From CBDCGS01 sp965216915 (lineage in GTDB: Bacteria > Pseudomonadota > Alphaproteobacteria > UBA828): DNA of 64,000 nt. Shown here piece by piece: positions 20,704-28,366 of the stretch. The position numbers were made by a program, and so were the translations under genes. The notes beneath the pieces are model-generated. The model ran no database searches. It saw only the letters and a program-made list of their open reading frames with translations, and was not told the DNA's origin. How positions within the stretch are numbered: position 1 is the first letter of the stretch; every line of letters begins with the position of its first letter. The stretch lies in assembly GCA_965216915.1 (NCBI GenBank), contig CBDCGS010000001.1, forward strand, positions 1-64,000, in the 5' to 3' direction.

Positions 20704-21090
20704 ATGGTAAATACGTACAATCCCAATGACATCGCGAGCCCTTTTGGCCACTACGACCACGGAGTCGAGGTAGTGGGCGCGAGCCGCGTGCTTCATGTCT
20801 CGGGCCAAGTCGGCGTGGCGCCCGACGGCAGCACGCCACCGGATGTCGAGGCGCAGACAGAGCTCGTTTGGCGCAACATCGAGGCTATCCTGCACGATGC
20901 GGGGCTCACCACGGCGCACATCGTCAAGACGACGACCTATCTCCTGGACCGGGCGCACGTGCCGGTGCTCGCCGAGGCGCGCAAGCGCCACCTCGGGGCG
21001 GGCCACAAGGGCTCTTCCACCACCGTGGTCATCGCCGGCCTGGTGCGCCCCGAATGGCTCGTCGAGATCGACGCGGTCGCCATCGCCTAG
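20704..21090 (+). CDS. RidA/YjgF family enamine/imine deaminase-like protein
   Basis: 128 residues matching the YjgF/YER057c/UK114 fold: RVLHVSGQVGVAPDG, TELVWRNIEAILHDAGLTTAHIVKTTTYLLD and the closing LVRPEWLVEIDAVAIA. The usual C-terminal RxxxP[EW] block is present as VRPEWLVEIDA. Members hydrolyse reactive enamines released by PLP enzymes, or act in degradation pathways. Start at 20704 follows AAGGAG by six bases. Its stop shares four bases (CTAG) with the convergent GDCCVxC gene. Confidence 0.9.
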   Translation: MVNTYNPNDIASPFGHYDHGVEVVGASRVLHVSGQVGVAPDGSTPPDVEAQTELVWRNIEAILHDAGLTTAHIVKTTTYLLDRAHVPVLAEARKRHLGAGHKGSSTTVVIAGLVRPEWLVEIDAVAIA

Positions 21091-21323
21091 GCTCTGGGCG
21101 GCAGGCGGCACGGCACGGCCCGTTGGATCGGCGGGCACGGCACATCGCCATAGGAGCAGAAGACGCAGCAATCGCCGGGACGCGGCTTGAGCCGTGCGCC
21201 GCACCCGGCGCAGTCGTGAAAGAAGATGCAGGCATCGTCCGGCATGGCCTCGGTCGCGCGATGACCGCAGCGCGGGCAGGTTAGGGTTGAGCGTGTGATC
21301 ACCGCGGCCGCCGCCTCGGCCAT
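21087..21323 (-). CDS. Small Cys-rich protein of the GDCCVxC (seleno)protein family, Cys form
   Basis: 78 residues. A CxxC-type ribbon (TLTCPRCGH) is followed by FFHDCAGCGARLKP and the hallmark GDCCVFCSYGDVPCPPIQ. In this family one Cys can be selenocysteine in other bacteria; here all positions are Cys codons and there is no in-frame TGA. Function is unknown; redox or metal handling is a guess. The ATG at 21323 follows GGAG by eight bases. It is close behind the ABM-domain gene and ends by sharing CTAG with ridA. Confidence 0.8.
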   Translation of the reverse strand: MAEAAAAVITRSTLTCPRCGHRATEAMPDDACIFFHDCAGCGARLKPRPGDCCVFCSYGDVPCPPIQRAVPCRLPPRA

Positions 21324-21328
21324 GGCCG

Positions 21329-21661
21329 TCACTCCGTCGGCAATCGGAAGCCCATGTCGCGCTTGCCGCTCACGTCATAGATCTCCGCCGAGTAGTGCGT
21401 GATGTCGCCGCGGATGTTGGCCGCGCTCAGCGCCGCGACGAGACGATCCATGTAGGGATGGGTGAAATGCGCATCGAGCGCGGCCTGGTCGTCCCACACC
21501 TCGAAGATGATGGCGCGGTTTGGCGCGGTGACGTCGATCGCCCAGTCATAGATCTGTGCGCCCGGCTCCTTGCGCGAGTTCTCGATGGCATCCAGGATCT
21601 CGGCCTTGATGCGGTCGAACCCGCCAGGCACGAACTCGAACACGACTGCGACGATCAACAT
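21329..21661 (-). CDS. Antibiotic-biosynthesis-monooxygenase (ABM) domain protein, putative quinol monooxygenase
   Basis: 110 residues of a dimeric ferredoxin-like fold: MLIVAVVFEFVPGGFDRIKAEI, EPGAQIYDWAID, IIFEVWDDQAALDAHFTHPYMDRL. This matches YgiN-like or ABM proteins, which are cofactor-free monooxygenases or small aromatic-binding proteins. It is the first gene of a two-gene pair with the GDCCVxC protein and is divergent from the cupin gene. A second ABM protein is encoded at about 25.0 kb. Confidence 0.82.
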   Translation of the reverse strand: MLIVAVVFEFVPGGFDRIKAEILDAIENSRKEPGAQIYDWAIDVTAPNRAIIFEVWDDQAALDAHFTHPYMDRLVAALSAANIRGDITHYSAEIYDVSGKRDMGFRLPTE

Positions 21662-21754
21662 GCGTTCCCTCCCCGCGTTGGAAGCGCGATTGTCTCACGA
21701 CCGGGCGATGGGGCACGAGCGAAAGTCGCGCCAGCCGAACGAAGTGATGGTGAC

Positions 21755-22117
21755 ATGTCCACGCTGATCCCGACACCCACCACGATCGAACCCGCGGGCA
21801 ACAAGCCGAAGCTAATCGAGGAGTTCATCGGCCTCGTCAACTCGCAAACCGACGATGTCAGCATCGCGCGTATGCGGAGCCCCGCCGGCTGGGTCGAGCC
21901 CGGCCAAACCCCCACCTTCCACGAATACACACTCGTGCTGGCAGGGACGCTCCGCGTCGAGACGCGGGGCGAAACGATCGACGTCGGTGCGGGCCAGGCG
22001 ATCATCGCGCACAAGGGCGAATGGGTGCGCTATTCGACGCCCCATGGCGACGCCGACTATGTCGCGGTGTGCCTGCCGGCGTTCAGCCCCGCTCGGGTCA
22101 ACCGCGATCCCGCTTAG
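21755..22117 (+). CDS. Cupin-domain protein
   Basis: 120 residues forming one cupin barrel: the first metal motif is reduced to PTFHEYTLVLAGTLRVE and the second to GQAIIAHKGEWVRYSTP. His in TFHEY and Glu in EYTLVLAG may bind metal, but the normal three-His set is not complete. Enzyme or sugar/small-acid binding protein; no specific role assigned. It is divergent from the ABM gene, and its stop overlaps the convergent M24 gene's stop by four bases. Confidence 0.75.
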   Translation: MSTLIPTPTTIEPAGNKPKLIEEFIGLVNSQTDDVSIARMRSPAGWVEPGQTPTFHEYTLVLAGTLRVETRGETIDVGAGQAIIAHKGEWVRYSTPHGDADYVAVCLPAFSPARVNRDPA

Positions 22118-23418
22118 TAGGCGTTCGCGATCGGGAGTTCCTCGGAGGGGAAGAGCGTGATCACGCGGCACCCGTCGGCGGTGACGATCACCTCCTCCTC
22201 GATGCGCGCACCGGAGAAGCCGTCCGTCGCTGGGCAATAGGTCTCGAGCGCGAACACCATGCCCTCCTTGATCTCCAGCGGATGATCCATCGAGACCAGC
22301 CGCGAGATGATCGGGCGCTCGTGCAGGAAAAGCCCGAGCCCGTGGCCGAACTGCAGGCCGAAGCACTCCATCTCGTTGGCGAAGCCGAGCTCCTCGGCGG
22401 TCGGCCAGCAGCCCGCCACCTGATCGGTGCCGACGCCCGGGCGGATCATCGCGATCGAGGCGTCGATCCATTCGCGTGCCTTGACGTAGGCGTCCTTCTG
22501 CGGCGCCGTCGCCCGGCCGACATTGAAGGTGCGGTAGTAGCAGGTGCGGTAGCCCATATAGGACTGGATGATATCGAAGAAGGCCTGATCGCCGGGGCGG
22601 ATCAGCCGGTCGGTGAAATTGTGCGGATGCGGGTTGCAGCGCTCGCCCGAGATCGCGTTGATCGATTCGACCTGGTCGGAGCCGTTGGCGTAGAGCATGC
22701 GCGTCGCGTTGGCGACGATATCGGCCTCGCGCACGCCGGGCTTCAGCTCCTCGAAGATCTGATGATAGACGCCGTCGACCATCGCGGCCGCCTGGTTGAG
22801 CAGGATCAGCTCGTCGATGTTCTTGATCTCGCGCGCGTCGAGCATCGCCTGCTGGCCGTCGCGCACCTCGATGCCGGCCTCGGTCAGCTCGTGCATCATC
22901 GGCGGCTCGATGATGTCGACGCCGAGCGGCATGTCGGCGACGCCATGCTCGGTCATGATCGCCTTGATCTCCTGAGCGGCCTGGCGCATCAGCCCGACAT
23001 CCGGCGGTACCGCGCCGCGCAAGCCCAGCATGCCCGCGTGGAAGCAGCCCGCATGGTGCCACGGCATGGAGAGGCGGTGATGGGTCGCCGCCGAGCCGAA
23101 ATCCCAGACATGGGGATCGCCGGTGCCGGTGAGCAGCGCATAGCGGCTCATCTTGTCGCGTGACCACTCGCCGATCACCGTGCTCGAGATGTAGCGGATG
23201 TTGTTGGCATCGAGGCACAGCATGGCGCCGAGGCCGGCGCTTGCGAGCGATTGGCGCGCGCGCCCCAATCGGTAGTCGTGCAGCCGGCGGAAGTTCACCC
23301 GCTCCTCGAAATCGACGGCGCTGTGGCCCGGCGCGGGCACGGCGCGCGCCCAATCCCAATGGGGATCGACGTCCTCGGATTTGATGATCGTCGGCTCGCC
23401 AACCGGTGTGTCGTTCAT
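22114..23418 (-). CDS. M24 (pita-bread fold) family hydrolase with a substituted metal ligand
   Basis: 434 residues: creatinase-like N-terminal domain (about 40-200) and C-terminal M24 domain. Expected ligands are Asp282 (FFDIIQ), His359 (FGHGLGLFLHERP), Glu392 (FALETY) and Glu407 (ARIEEEV). The second Asp, eleven residues after the first, is replaced by Cys293 (GYRTCYYRTF). The family spans Xaa-Pro dipeptidases, creatinase, ectoine hydrolases and the DMSP lyase DddP, so peptide cleavage should not be assumed. It begins a minus-strand run of small-molecule enzymes (22-26.7 kb). Confidence 0.82.
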   Translation of the reverse strand: MNDTPVGEPTIIKSEDVDPHWDWARAVPAPGHSAVDFEERVNFRRLHDYRLGRARQSLASAGLGAMLCLDANNIRYISSTVIGEWSRDKMSRYALLTGTGDPHVWDFGSAATHHRLSMPWHHAGCFHAGMLGLRGAVPPDVGLMRQAAQEIKAIMTEHGVADMPLGVDIIEPPMMHELTEAGIEVRDGQQAMLDAREIKNIDELILLNQAAAMVDGVYHQIFEELKPGVREADIVANATRMLYANGSDQVESINAISGERCNPHPHNFTDRLIRPGDQAFFDIIQSYMGYRTCYYRTFNVGRATAPQKDAYVKAREWIDASIAMIRPGVGTDQVAGCWPTAEELGFANEMECFGLQFGHGLGLFLHERPIISRLVSMDHPLEIKEGMVFALETYCPATDGFSGARIEEEVIVTADGCRVITLFPSEELPIANAY

Positions 23419-23457
23419 GGTGTCGTCCTCTGTGCTCGGTCTGCGGCGGTGTGGCGG

Positions 23458-24360
23458 CTACGCATGCGGCTCATCGAGACCCGCCATCCGCTCCATGGTT
23501 TTGACAGCGGCGAAGAAATCGAGCGCGCCATCGCCCTGCGCCTGCGCGGCCGCGAACACTTGCCGCACCATCGCCGCCATCGGCAGCGGCGCCCGGGTGT
23601 CGCTCCCGCTCGCAAGCAGAAGGTCGAAATCCTTCATCATCTGCTCGATCGTGAACGTCGCCGTGAAGTCGCGCTGGCGCAACGGCTCGAGCTTGTAACC
23701 GATCAGCGGCGAGGCCGCGGCGCTCGCGCCGATCGCATCGAGCATGGTGCTCCAGTCGAGCCCGCCGCGCCGGCCATAGGCGAGCGCTTCGGCGACGAGC
23801 GCCGCGGTCGAGCCGACCAGCATGTTGATCAGCAGCTTGAGATAGCGCGCCTCCTCGCCCGTACCGACGTCGAGCTGCTTGGCGCTGACCGCCTCGAACA
23901 TCGCCTGGCAGCGCGCCTGCGCCTCATGTGGGCCGGACGCGATCACGGTGAGCTTGGCGGCCTCCGCGAGCGCGACCCCGCCCGAGACCGGCGCACGCAG
24001 ATAGGCGATGCCGCGGGCCTCTGCCGCTGCGGCGACCTCGGCGGAGGCCGCGGGCGAGACCGTGCTCATATCCACATAGACGGCCCCGGCCGGCGCGTTT
24101 GCGAGCACGCCGGCCTCACCAAGCGCGACCGTGCGGAGCGCCGCATCATCCGAGATCATCGAGACGACGAGAGGCGCCCGCGCCGCCGCCGCGACCGACT
24201 CCGCCGCTTGCGCGCCCTCTGCAACGAGCGGCGCGAGCTTCGCGCGCGTCGGGTTGAACACGGTCAGCGCGAAGCCCGCGGCGAGCAGGTTGGCGCACAT
24301 CGGCGCACCCATCTTGCCCGCGCCGATCCAGCCGATCATGTCCGGCTCATCGCGAACCAT
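23458..24360 (-). CDS. NAD(P)-dependent beta-hydroxyacid dehydrogenase family oxidoreductase
   Basis: 300 residues: Rossmann GWIGAGKMGAPMCANLLAAGF, substrate block APVSGGVALAEAAKLTVIASG and catalytic Lys region YLKLLINMLVGS. These match the 3-hydroxyisobutyrate / tartronate-semialdehyde / glyoxylate reductase family. DMSTVSPAASAEV is the typical substrate-loop neighbour. Start at 24360 or an in-frame ATG at 24339 (MIGWIGAG) are both possible; neither has a strong ribosome site. Same strand as M24 and VOC neighbours, suggesting a common pathway. Confidence 0.87.
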   Translation of the reverse strand: MVRDEPDMIGWIGAGKMGAPMCANLLAAGFALTVFNPTRAKLAPLVAEGAQAAESVAAAARAPLVVSMISDDAALRTVALGEAGVLANAPAGAVYVDMSTVSPAASAEVAAAAEARGIAYLRAPVSGGVALAEAAKLTVIASGPHEAQARCQAMFEAVSAKQLDVGTGEEARYLKLLINMLVGSTAALVAEALAYGRRGGLDWSTMLDAIGASAAASPLIGYKLEPLRQRDFTATFTIEQMMKDFDLLLASGSDTRAPLPMAAMVRQVFAAAQAQGDGALDFFAAVKTMERMAGLDEPHA

Positions 24361-24388
24361 CTACATGCGCCCCCGTCTGCGGACTCGC

Positions 24389-24958
24389 TCACCCATTCGG
24401 GTCTCTGGGATCCCACAGCCGGCCGGCGAACTCCCTCTCATAGCCCCGGCCTTCGGGGTAGCTCACGAGCTCGAGCTGCATGCCCCACGGCGACAGGAAG
24501 TAGCACCAATACTCGCCTTCTTCGGCACCGCCGTTCAACGTCGGCTCGCCGAGCACCTTGATCCCACGGCTCTTCAGATAGTCGACTGCGGCGAAGATGT
24601 CGTCGACGTAGAACGCGAAGTGATGACCGCCATTGTCGCTGTTTTGCGGGATCTCCCGGCGCTTGTCCGGCGCCTCATACTCAAACAGCTCCACGTTCGC
24701 ATGGCCACACCGAATCATGCGCATGTTGTTGATTTGCGAGCGGGGATGGACGTTGAGATGCTGCGTCATCCAGTCGCTGTCGTCGTGGCTGAACGTGCCG
24801 AGGTTGTAGAACTCTTCGCAGCCCAAGACACCGCAGAAGAAGGCCACCGCCTCATCCACGTCCGGCACGGTCAAGCCGATATGATCCATGCCCCGCAGAC
24901 CCGGCAGACCGGGCGACCGATCCGCCGCCGATTGCCTCGAGCTCCCATCATGTCCCAT
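24389..24958 (-). CDS. VOC-fold (glyoxalase/extradiol dioxygenase-like) protein
   Basis: 189 residues. MDHIGLTVPDVDEAVAFFCGVLG starts the first betaalphabeta module; GHHFAFYVDDIFAAVDYLKSRGI starts the second, and WGMQLELVSYPEG ends it. The metal triad could be His25, a central His and Glu near the C terminus, as in glyoxalase and dioxygenase members. Substrate unknown. It lies 28 bases upstream of the dehydrogenase gene on the minus strand and is likely co-transcribed. Confidence 0.83.
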   Translation of the reverse strand: MGHDGSSRQSAADRSPGLPGLRGMDHIGLTVPDVDEAVAFFCGVLGCEEFYNLGTFSHDDSDWMTQHLNVHPRSQINNMRMIRCGHANVELFEYEAPDKRREIPQNSDNGGHHFAFYVDDIFAAVDYLKSRGIKVLGEPTLNGGAEEGEYWCYFLSPWGMQLELVSYPEGRGYEREFAGRLWDPRDPNG

Positions 24959-25039
24959 GCTTGTCTCCCTATGGTCGTCGCGTCGCGACCCGGCCGATCC
25001 GCACGCGCTCGGCGGTGTCTCTAAGGTGGCGCCACCCCG

Positions 25040-25345
25040 TCACGGACGCTCGCTGAGCATCGTGTAGAGCTTGATATCCACCGGCTCCGAGAGCAGCTCG
25101 TCCATCTTCGCGAACAACGATTCGAGGTACGGCATCTTGAGATGCTCGTCGAGATCCTGCTGCGCGCGCCAGTTCTCGTAGAACATGAAGATGCCCGGAT
25201 CGTCGTTGCTCACATGAAGGTGATAATCGATGCAGCCCGCCTCCTTGCGGGTCGGGCCGATGAGGCCGAGCAGAACCTCCTTGGTCTCCTCGGCCTTTCC
25301 CGGCCGGGTCTTCAGATACGCAACCAGCGTCACCATTCCTGCCAC
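25040..25345 (-). CDS. ABM-domain putative quinol monooxygenase
   Basis: 101 residues: MVTLVAYLKTRPGKAEETKEVLLGLI, EAGCIDYHLHVSNDDPGIFMFYENWRAQQDLDEHL, then MPYLESLFAKMDELLSEPVDI. This is the classic YgiN/ABM dimeric barrel with conserved Glu-Asn-Trp. Members oxidise quinols or bind aromatic intermediates. Start may be 25345 or the internal ATG at 25336. Placed between a VOC protein and a flavin hydroxylase, which suggests aromatic or heteroaromatic catabolism. Confidence 0.85.
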   Translation of the reverse strand: MAGMVTLVAYLKTRPGKAEETKEVLLGLIGPTRKEAGCIDYHLHVSNDDPGIFMFYENWRAQQDLDEHLKMPYLESLFAKMDELLSEPVDIKLYTMLSERP

Positions 25346-25423
25346 AGTCTTCCCCTTTCGCTCTCAGCGGCGCGCCGCATGGCGCTCCTCGCCATGGTAG
25401 CGGATCGCGCGCGCACGACACAG

Positions 25424-26674
25424 TCACGCGAACACGTCGCGGAGCGCGGCGTGCGGTGAGTCCCACGGCGGCATCGAGATCGTGCGGATGACGGTCTCGG
25501 GGCGGCGGAACTGAGCGCCGAGCGCACGGTCCGCCTCGGCTTGCCCGGCGATCCCGATTTGGCTGCCGAGGCGCTGCGCATGGTGCACCAGGTAGTGCCC
25601 GAACCGGGTGCGCTCCGCATCGTAATGGGCGAGCGCGCGGTCGAGCGCGCCGGGAAACGCCTCGATCAGGTCCGTGAGGAGGAGCGCGTCGCCGGCCGCC
25701 TTGGTGACGCCCATGCCCGTGTGAGGGCGCGCCGCGAATGCCGCATCGCCCAGCATGACGACCCGGCCTTTCACCACCTGTGGCATCGTGAGATCGGACA
25801 CCGTTTGGAAAAAGGGCGTCGTGGGGCGCATCATGACCTCAGCGAAGGCCGGCGGCAGGCCGCGCGCCGCCGCGGCGTGCATCTCCTCGATGATCGCCGG
25901 ATCGATCAGCTCGGGCGGGATCCCCTCCTCGTGGTGGTGCCCGCTCGCGTCGGTGGAGAGGCGCGCGAGCTCCTCGGGGGTGGTCGGACGGTACCAGACG
26001 ACATTGTAGCGCCGATGGCCGGCCGCCGTGTTGCCCGATGCGTCCGCTACCGGATAGCCGACGATGTGCTCACTCGGCGGCAGGCAGAACGCGATGCGCG
26101 TGAACAGCGCCTCATGGGTCTCGCGCGAGAGCCGATCCTCCTCGATCACGCCGCGCCAGGCGATGTAGCCGGCGTAGCGCGGCACCGCCTCGGGCCAGAA
26201 TTGCTGCCGCACGGTCGAGCGGATGCCGTCGGCACCGATCAGGAGGTCCGCCGCGATGGACGTGCCATCGTCGAACTCCGCGTGCACGCGCGCGCCATCG
26301 GGCTCAGCCCGCACGAAATTGCTGTCCGCGGCGTAGTGGGTATCCGGAAAAATGCCCCGGAGCGCGCGATAGAGATGCAGCCAGGTGCCCTGGCGCTGCG
26401 GCATGCGGTGGCGCGCGAGGACCTTGCCCTCGAGGTCCATCGCGACCCGTTCGTCGACGTCGACCGCGAAGCGTTCATCGAGCGGCAGGCCCAAGCGGCG
26501 AAACGCGGCATGAAGCTCCGGGTGCGTCGCGATGCCGGCGCCGCGCTCCGACATGTCGGTGCCGATGCGCTCGTGCACCGTCACGTCGCAGCCCGCACGG
26601 TGCAGCAGGTTCCCGACCAGCAGCCCGCCGAGCGAGCCGCCCACCACCACCACGCGGAGGCCCTCGGCGGCCAT
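25424..26674 (-). CDS. FAD-dependent aromatic hydroxylase (2,6-dihydroxypyridine 3-monooxygenase-like)
   Basis: 416 residues of class A flavin hydroxylase: GxGxxG as VVVGGSLGGLLVGNLLHRAG, the ligand motif LLIGADGIRSTVR and GRVVMLGDAAFAARPHTGMGVTKA. YAGYIAWRGVI and HIVGYPVADASG resemble the dihydroxypyridine hydroxylase of the nicotine pathway, but many relatives act on other phenols or heterocycles. It is the upstream member of the minus-strand set at 22-26.7 kb and presumably introduces a hydroxyl before later steps; the exact substrate is not readable. Confidence 0.85.
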   Translation of the reverse strand: MAAEGLRVVVVGGSLGGLLVGNLLHRAGCDVTVHERIGTDMSERGAGIATHPELHAAFRRLGLPLDERFAVDVDERVAMDLEGKVLARHRMPQRQGTWLHLYRALRGIFPDTHYAADSNFVRAEPDGARVHAEFDDGTSIAADLLIGADGIRSTVRQQFWPEAVPRYAGYIAWRGVIEEDRLSRETHEALFTRIAFCLPPSEHIVGYPVADASGNTAAGHRRYNVVWYRPTTPEELARLSTDASGHHHEEGIPPELIDPAIIEEMHAAAARGLPPAFAEVMMRPTTPFFQTVSDLTMPQVVKGRVVMLGDAAFAARPHTGMGVTKAAGDALLLTDLIEAFPGALDRALAHYDAERTRFGHYLVHHAQRLGSQIGIAGQAEADRALGAQFRRPETVIRTISMPPWDSPHAALRDVFA

Positions 26675-27056
26675 CAGCGAGCCCCTTCGTTCAAGGCACC
26701 GTCTCCACCTGCGCGTGACGATCGGGTCATTGGCCCTTCCCAGGTTGTGCGCCGACAGATTAGGGCCATTGCGGTTTCACACCAAGGCGCACCGCGCGCG
26801 GGCCAACAATTGAAACAACTCGGCCCGTCGGTGGACACACCGCCGACAAGAGGTTGCGCCAAGATAATCATCGTGATGACGGGTGATCCTCTGAATGCAG
26901 CGTCGGGCGTGTCGACGGCATCATGCGCCTCCCGCCCGATGGGTGACTTGGCGGCGCACCGGTTGTGCTCTTTAATCGCGAGACGGAGTCAACCGACGAT
27001 GCGCCCCGGTCCCGATGCGGCACGATGGCGCGAAAGCGCAGGGAGGCGCGTCCCAA
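26675..27056. other. Intergenic region between divergent flavin hydroxylase and GFA genes
   Basis: No credible gene. It contains one promoter-like pair facing the GFA gene (26948-26976). Longer frames here are antisense continuations without family similarity. Confidence 0.5.
26948..26976 (+). promoter_or_regulatory. Sigma-70-like promoter for the GFA gene
   Basis: TTGGCG (26948-26953) and TTTAAT (26971-26976) are spaced by 17 bases, about 80 bases before the GFA start codon. No operator is evident. Confidence 0.45.
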
Positions 27057-27506
27057 ATGACACAAGAAGCACATCAAGGCACATGCTATTGCGGCGCCGT
27101 CCAAGTGACGGTCACGGGCCCACCCGTCGCGGCGGGCTACTGCCATTGCGAATCGTGCCGCAAATGGCACGCCGCGCCGATCAACGCCTGGAGCGCATGG
27201 CCGCAGCAAAACGTCGAGATCAAAGGCGACGTGATCACGAGCAGCAAAACCGAGAAAACGCGGCGCAAGTCGTGCAGCGTGTGCGGCGGCTGTGTGGCGA
27301 ACGAGCTTCCCGGCCCAGGCATGATCGCCGTCTACCCGATGACGCTGTTCGGTTCGGACTACCGGTTCGAGCCGACGATGCACCTGTTCTACGACGAGCG
27401 CGTGATGGACGTGAGCGACGGCATTCCGAAATTTCGCAACGCGCCCGAGGGCCTGGGCGGCAGCGGCGAGGTGGTCGACGACGGCGGCCGCACGGGCTGG
27501 TGCTGA
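27057..27506 (+). CDS. GFA/CENP-V domain zinc protein
   Basis: 149 residues. Zinc-binding Cys lie in TCYCGAVQ (Cys10, Cys12), YCHCESCRKWH (Cys29, Cys31, Cys34) and KSCSVCGGC. The pattern is that of the Gfa/CENP-V fold, once described as glutathione-dependent formaldehyde-activating enzyme. Many members are of unknown substrate. GGGAGG precedes the ATG by ten bases. A peroxiredoxin gene follows on the same strand after a hairpin. Confidence 0.85.
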   Translation: MTQEAHQGTCYCGAVQVTVTGPPVAAGYCHCESCRKWHAAPINAWSAWPQQNVEIKGDVITSSKTEKTRRKSCSVCGGCVANELPGPGMIAVYPMTLFGSDYRFEPTMHLFYDERVMDVSDGIPKFRNAPEGLGGSGEVVDDGGRTGWC

Positions 27507-27555
27507 CAGGTCGGCGGACCGGACAACGCGCTCATCGATATTTGATTCGACTCGC

Positions 27556-27587
27556 GTGCGTGCTGCGCGCATACCCGCAGCACACAC
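27556..27587. other. Imperfect inverted repeat between GFA and peroxiredoxin genes
   Basis: GTGCGTGCTGCG (27556-27567) and CGCAGCACACAC (27576-27587) can pair at 11 of 12 positions around an 8-base loop. It has no T-run, so it is either an untypical terminator for the GFA gene or an operator/leader structure for the peroxiredoxin gene 40 bases downstream. Confidence 0.4.
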
Positions 27588-27627
27588 GCATTCCACTGGC
27601 CACTCATAGAGATAGGGGGACTATACG

Positions 27628-28287
27628 ATGGCATTGAGGATCGGCGACGACGCTCCGAACTTCACGGCGGAGACCACCCAGGGCACCATCAACTTCCACG
27701 ACTGGATCGGCGACGGCTGGGCGATATTGTTCTCCCACCCGAAGGACTTCACGCCGGTCTGCACCACCGAGCTTGGCTACATGGCCGGGCTGAAGGGCGA
27801 GTTCGAGAAACGCAACTGCAAGGTCATCGGGCTTAGCGTGGACGGTGTAAGCGACCACGAAGCCTGGTCGAAGGACATCGAGGAGACCCAGGGGCACGCG
27901 GTCAACTACCCGCTGATCGGCGACCCGGAGCTCAAGGTCGCGACGCTCTACGAGATGCTTCCGGCCGGCGCCGGCACGACCTCCGAAGGCCGCACCGCGA
28001 TGGATAACCTCACCGTGCGCACGGTGTTCCTGGTCGGCCCCGACAAGAAGATCAAGCTCTCGCTCACCTATCCGATGAGCACCGGGCGGAACTTCGACGA
28101 GGTGCTGCGCGTGCTCGATTCCTGCCAGCTGACGGCGAAGCACAAGGTGGCGACGCCGGTCAACTGGAAGCAGGGCGAGGATGTGATCATCGTGCCCGCC
28201 GTCTCCGACGAGGACGCCAAGAAGGCCTTCCCCGGCGGCTGGAAGGCACCGAAGCCTTACCTCCGCATCGTGCCGCAACCGAAATAG
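27628..28287 (+). CDS. 1-Cys peroxiredoxin (Prx6-type)
   Basis: 219 residues. The peroxidatic Cys is in SHPKDFTPVCTTELGYMAG (near residue 45). The Prx6-type C-terminal domain (VATPVNWKQGEDVIIVPAVSDEDAKKAFPGGW) is intact, and no resolving Cys in a typical 2-Cys position is seen. It reduces hydrogen peroxide and organic or lipid hydroperoxides, probably in the cytoplasm. AGGGGG precedes the ATG. A rho-independent terminator follows directly. Confidence 0.95.
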   Translation: MALRIGDDAPNFTAETTQGTINFHDWIGDGWAILFSHPKDFTPVCTTELGYMAGLKGEFEKRNCKVIGLSVDGVSDHEAWSKDIEETQGHAVNYPLIGDPELKVATLYEMLPAGAGTTSEGRTAMDNLTVRTVFLVGPDKKIKLSLTYPMSTGRNFDEVLRVLDSCQLTAKHKVATPVNWKQGEDVIIVPAVSDEDAKKAFPGGWKAPKPYLRIVPQPK

Positions 28288-28316
28288 ACGCGCACCGACG
28301 CAACACGGTTTGAAAA

Positions 28317-28347
28317 CCCGGTCCCGCGCCCGCGGGGCCGGGCTTTT
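28317..28347 (+). terminator. Rho-independent terminator after peroxiredoxin
   Basis: A GC-rich stem of 10-12 pairs (arms CCCGGTCCCG and CGGGGCCGGG with one G-U pair, tight loop) is followed by CTTTTCCT. It ends 30 bases after the peroxiredoxin stop and just before the convergent glutamine-synthetase-like gene. Confidence 0.8.
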
Positions 28348-28366
28348 CCTTGGGCGTGACCGCGCC

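Noticed and set aside
22114..23418. Calling the M24 protein a DMSP lyase (DddP)
   Set aside because: The fold is shared, but the DddP-specific FDTD and VDISRT metal segments are not present.
25541..27637. 698-codon open frame across the flavin hydroxylase, promoter and GFA gene
   Set aside because: It runs antisense to one good gene and out of frame through another; no motif.
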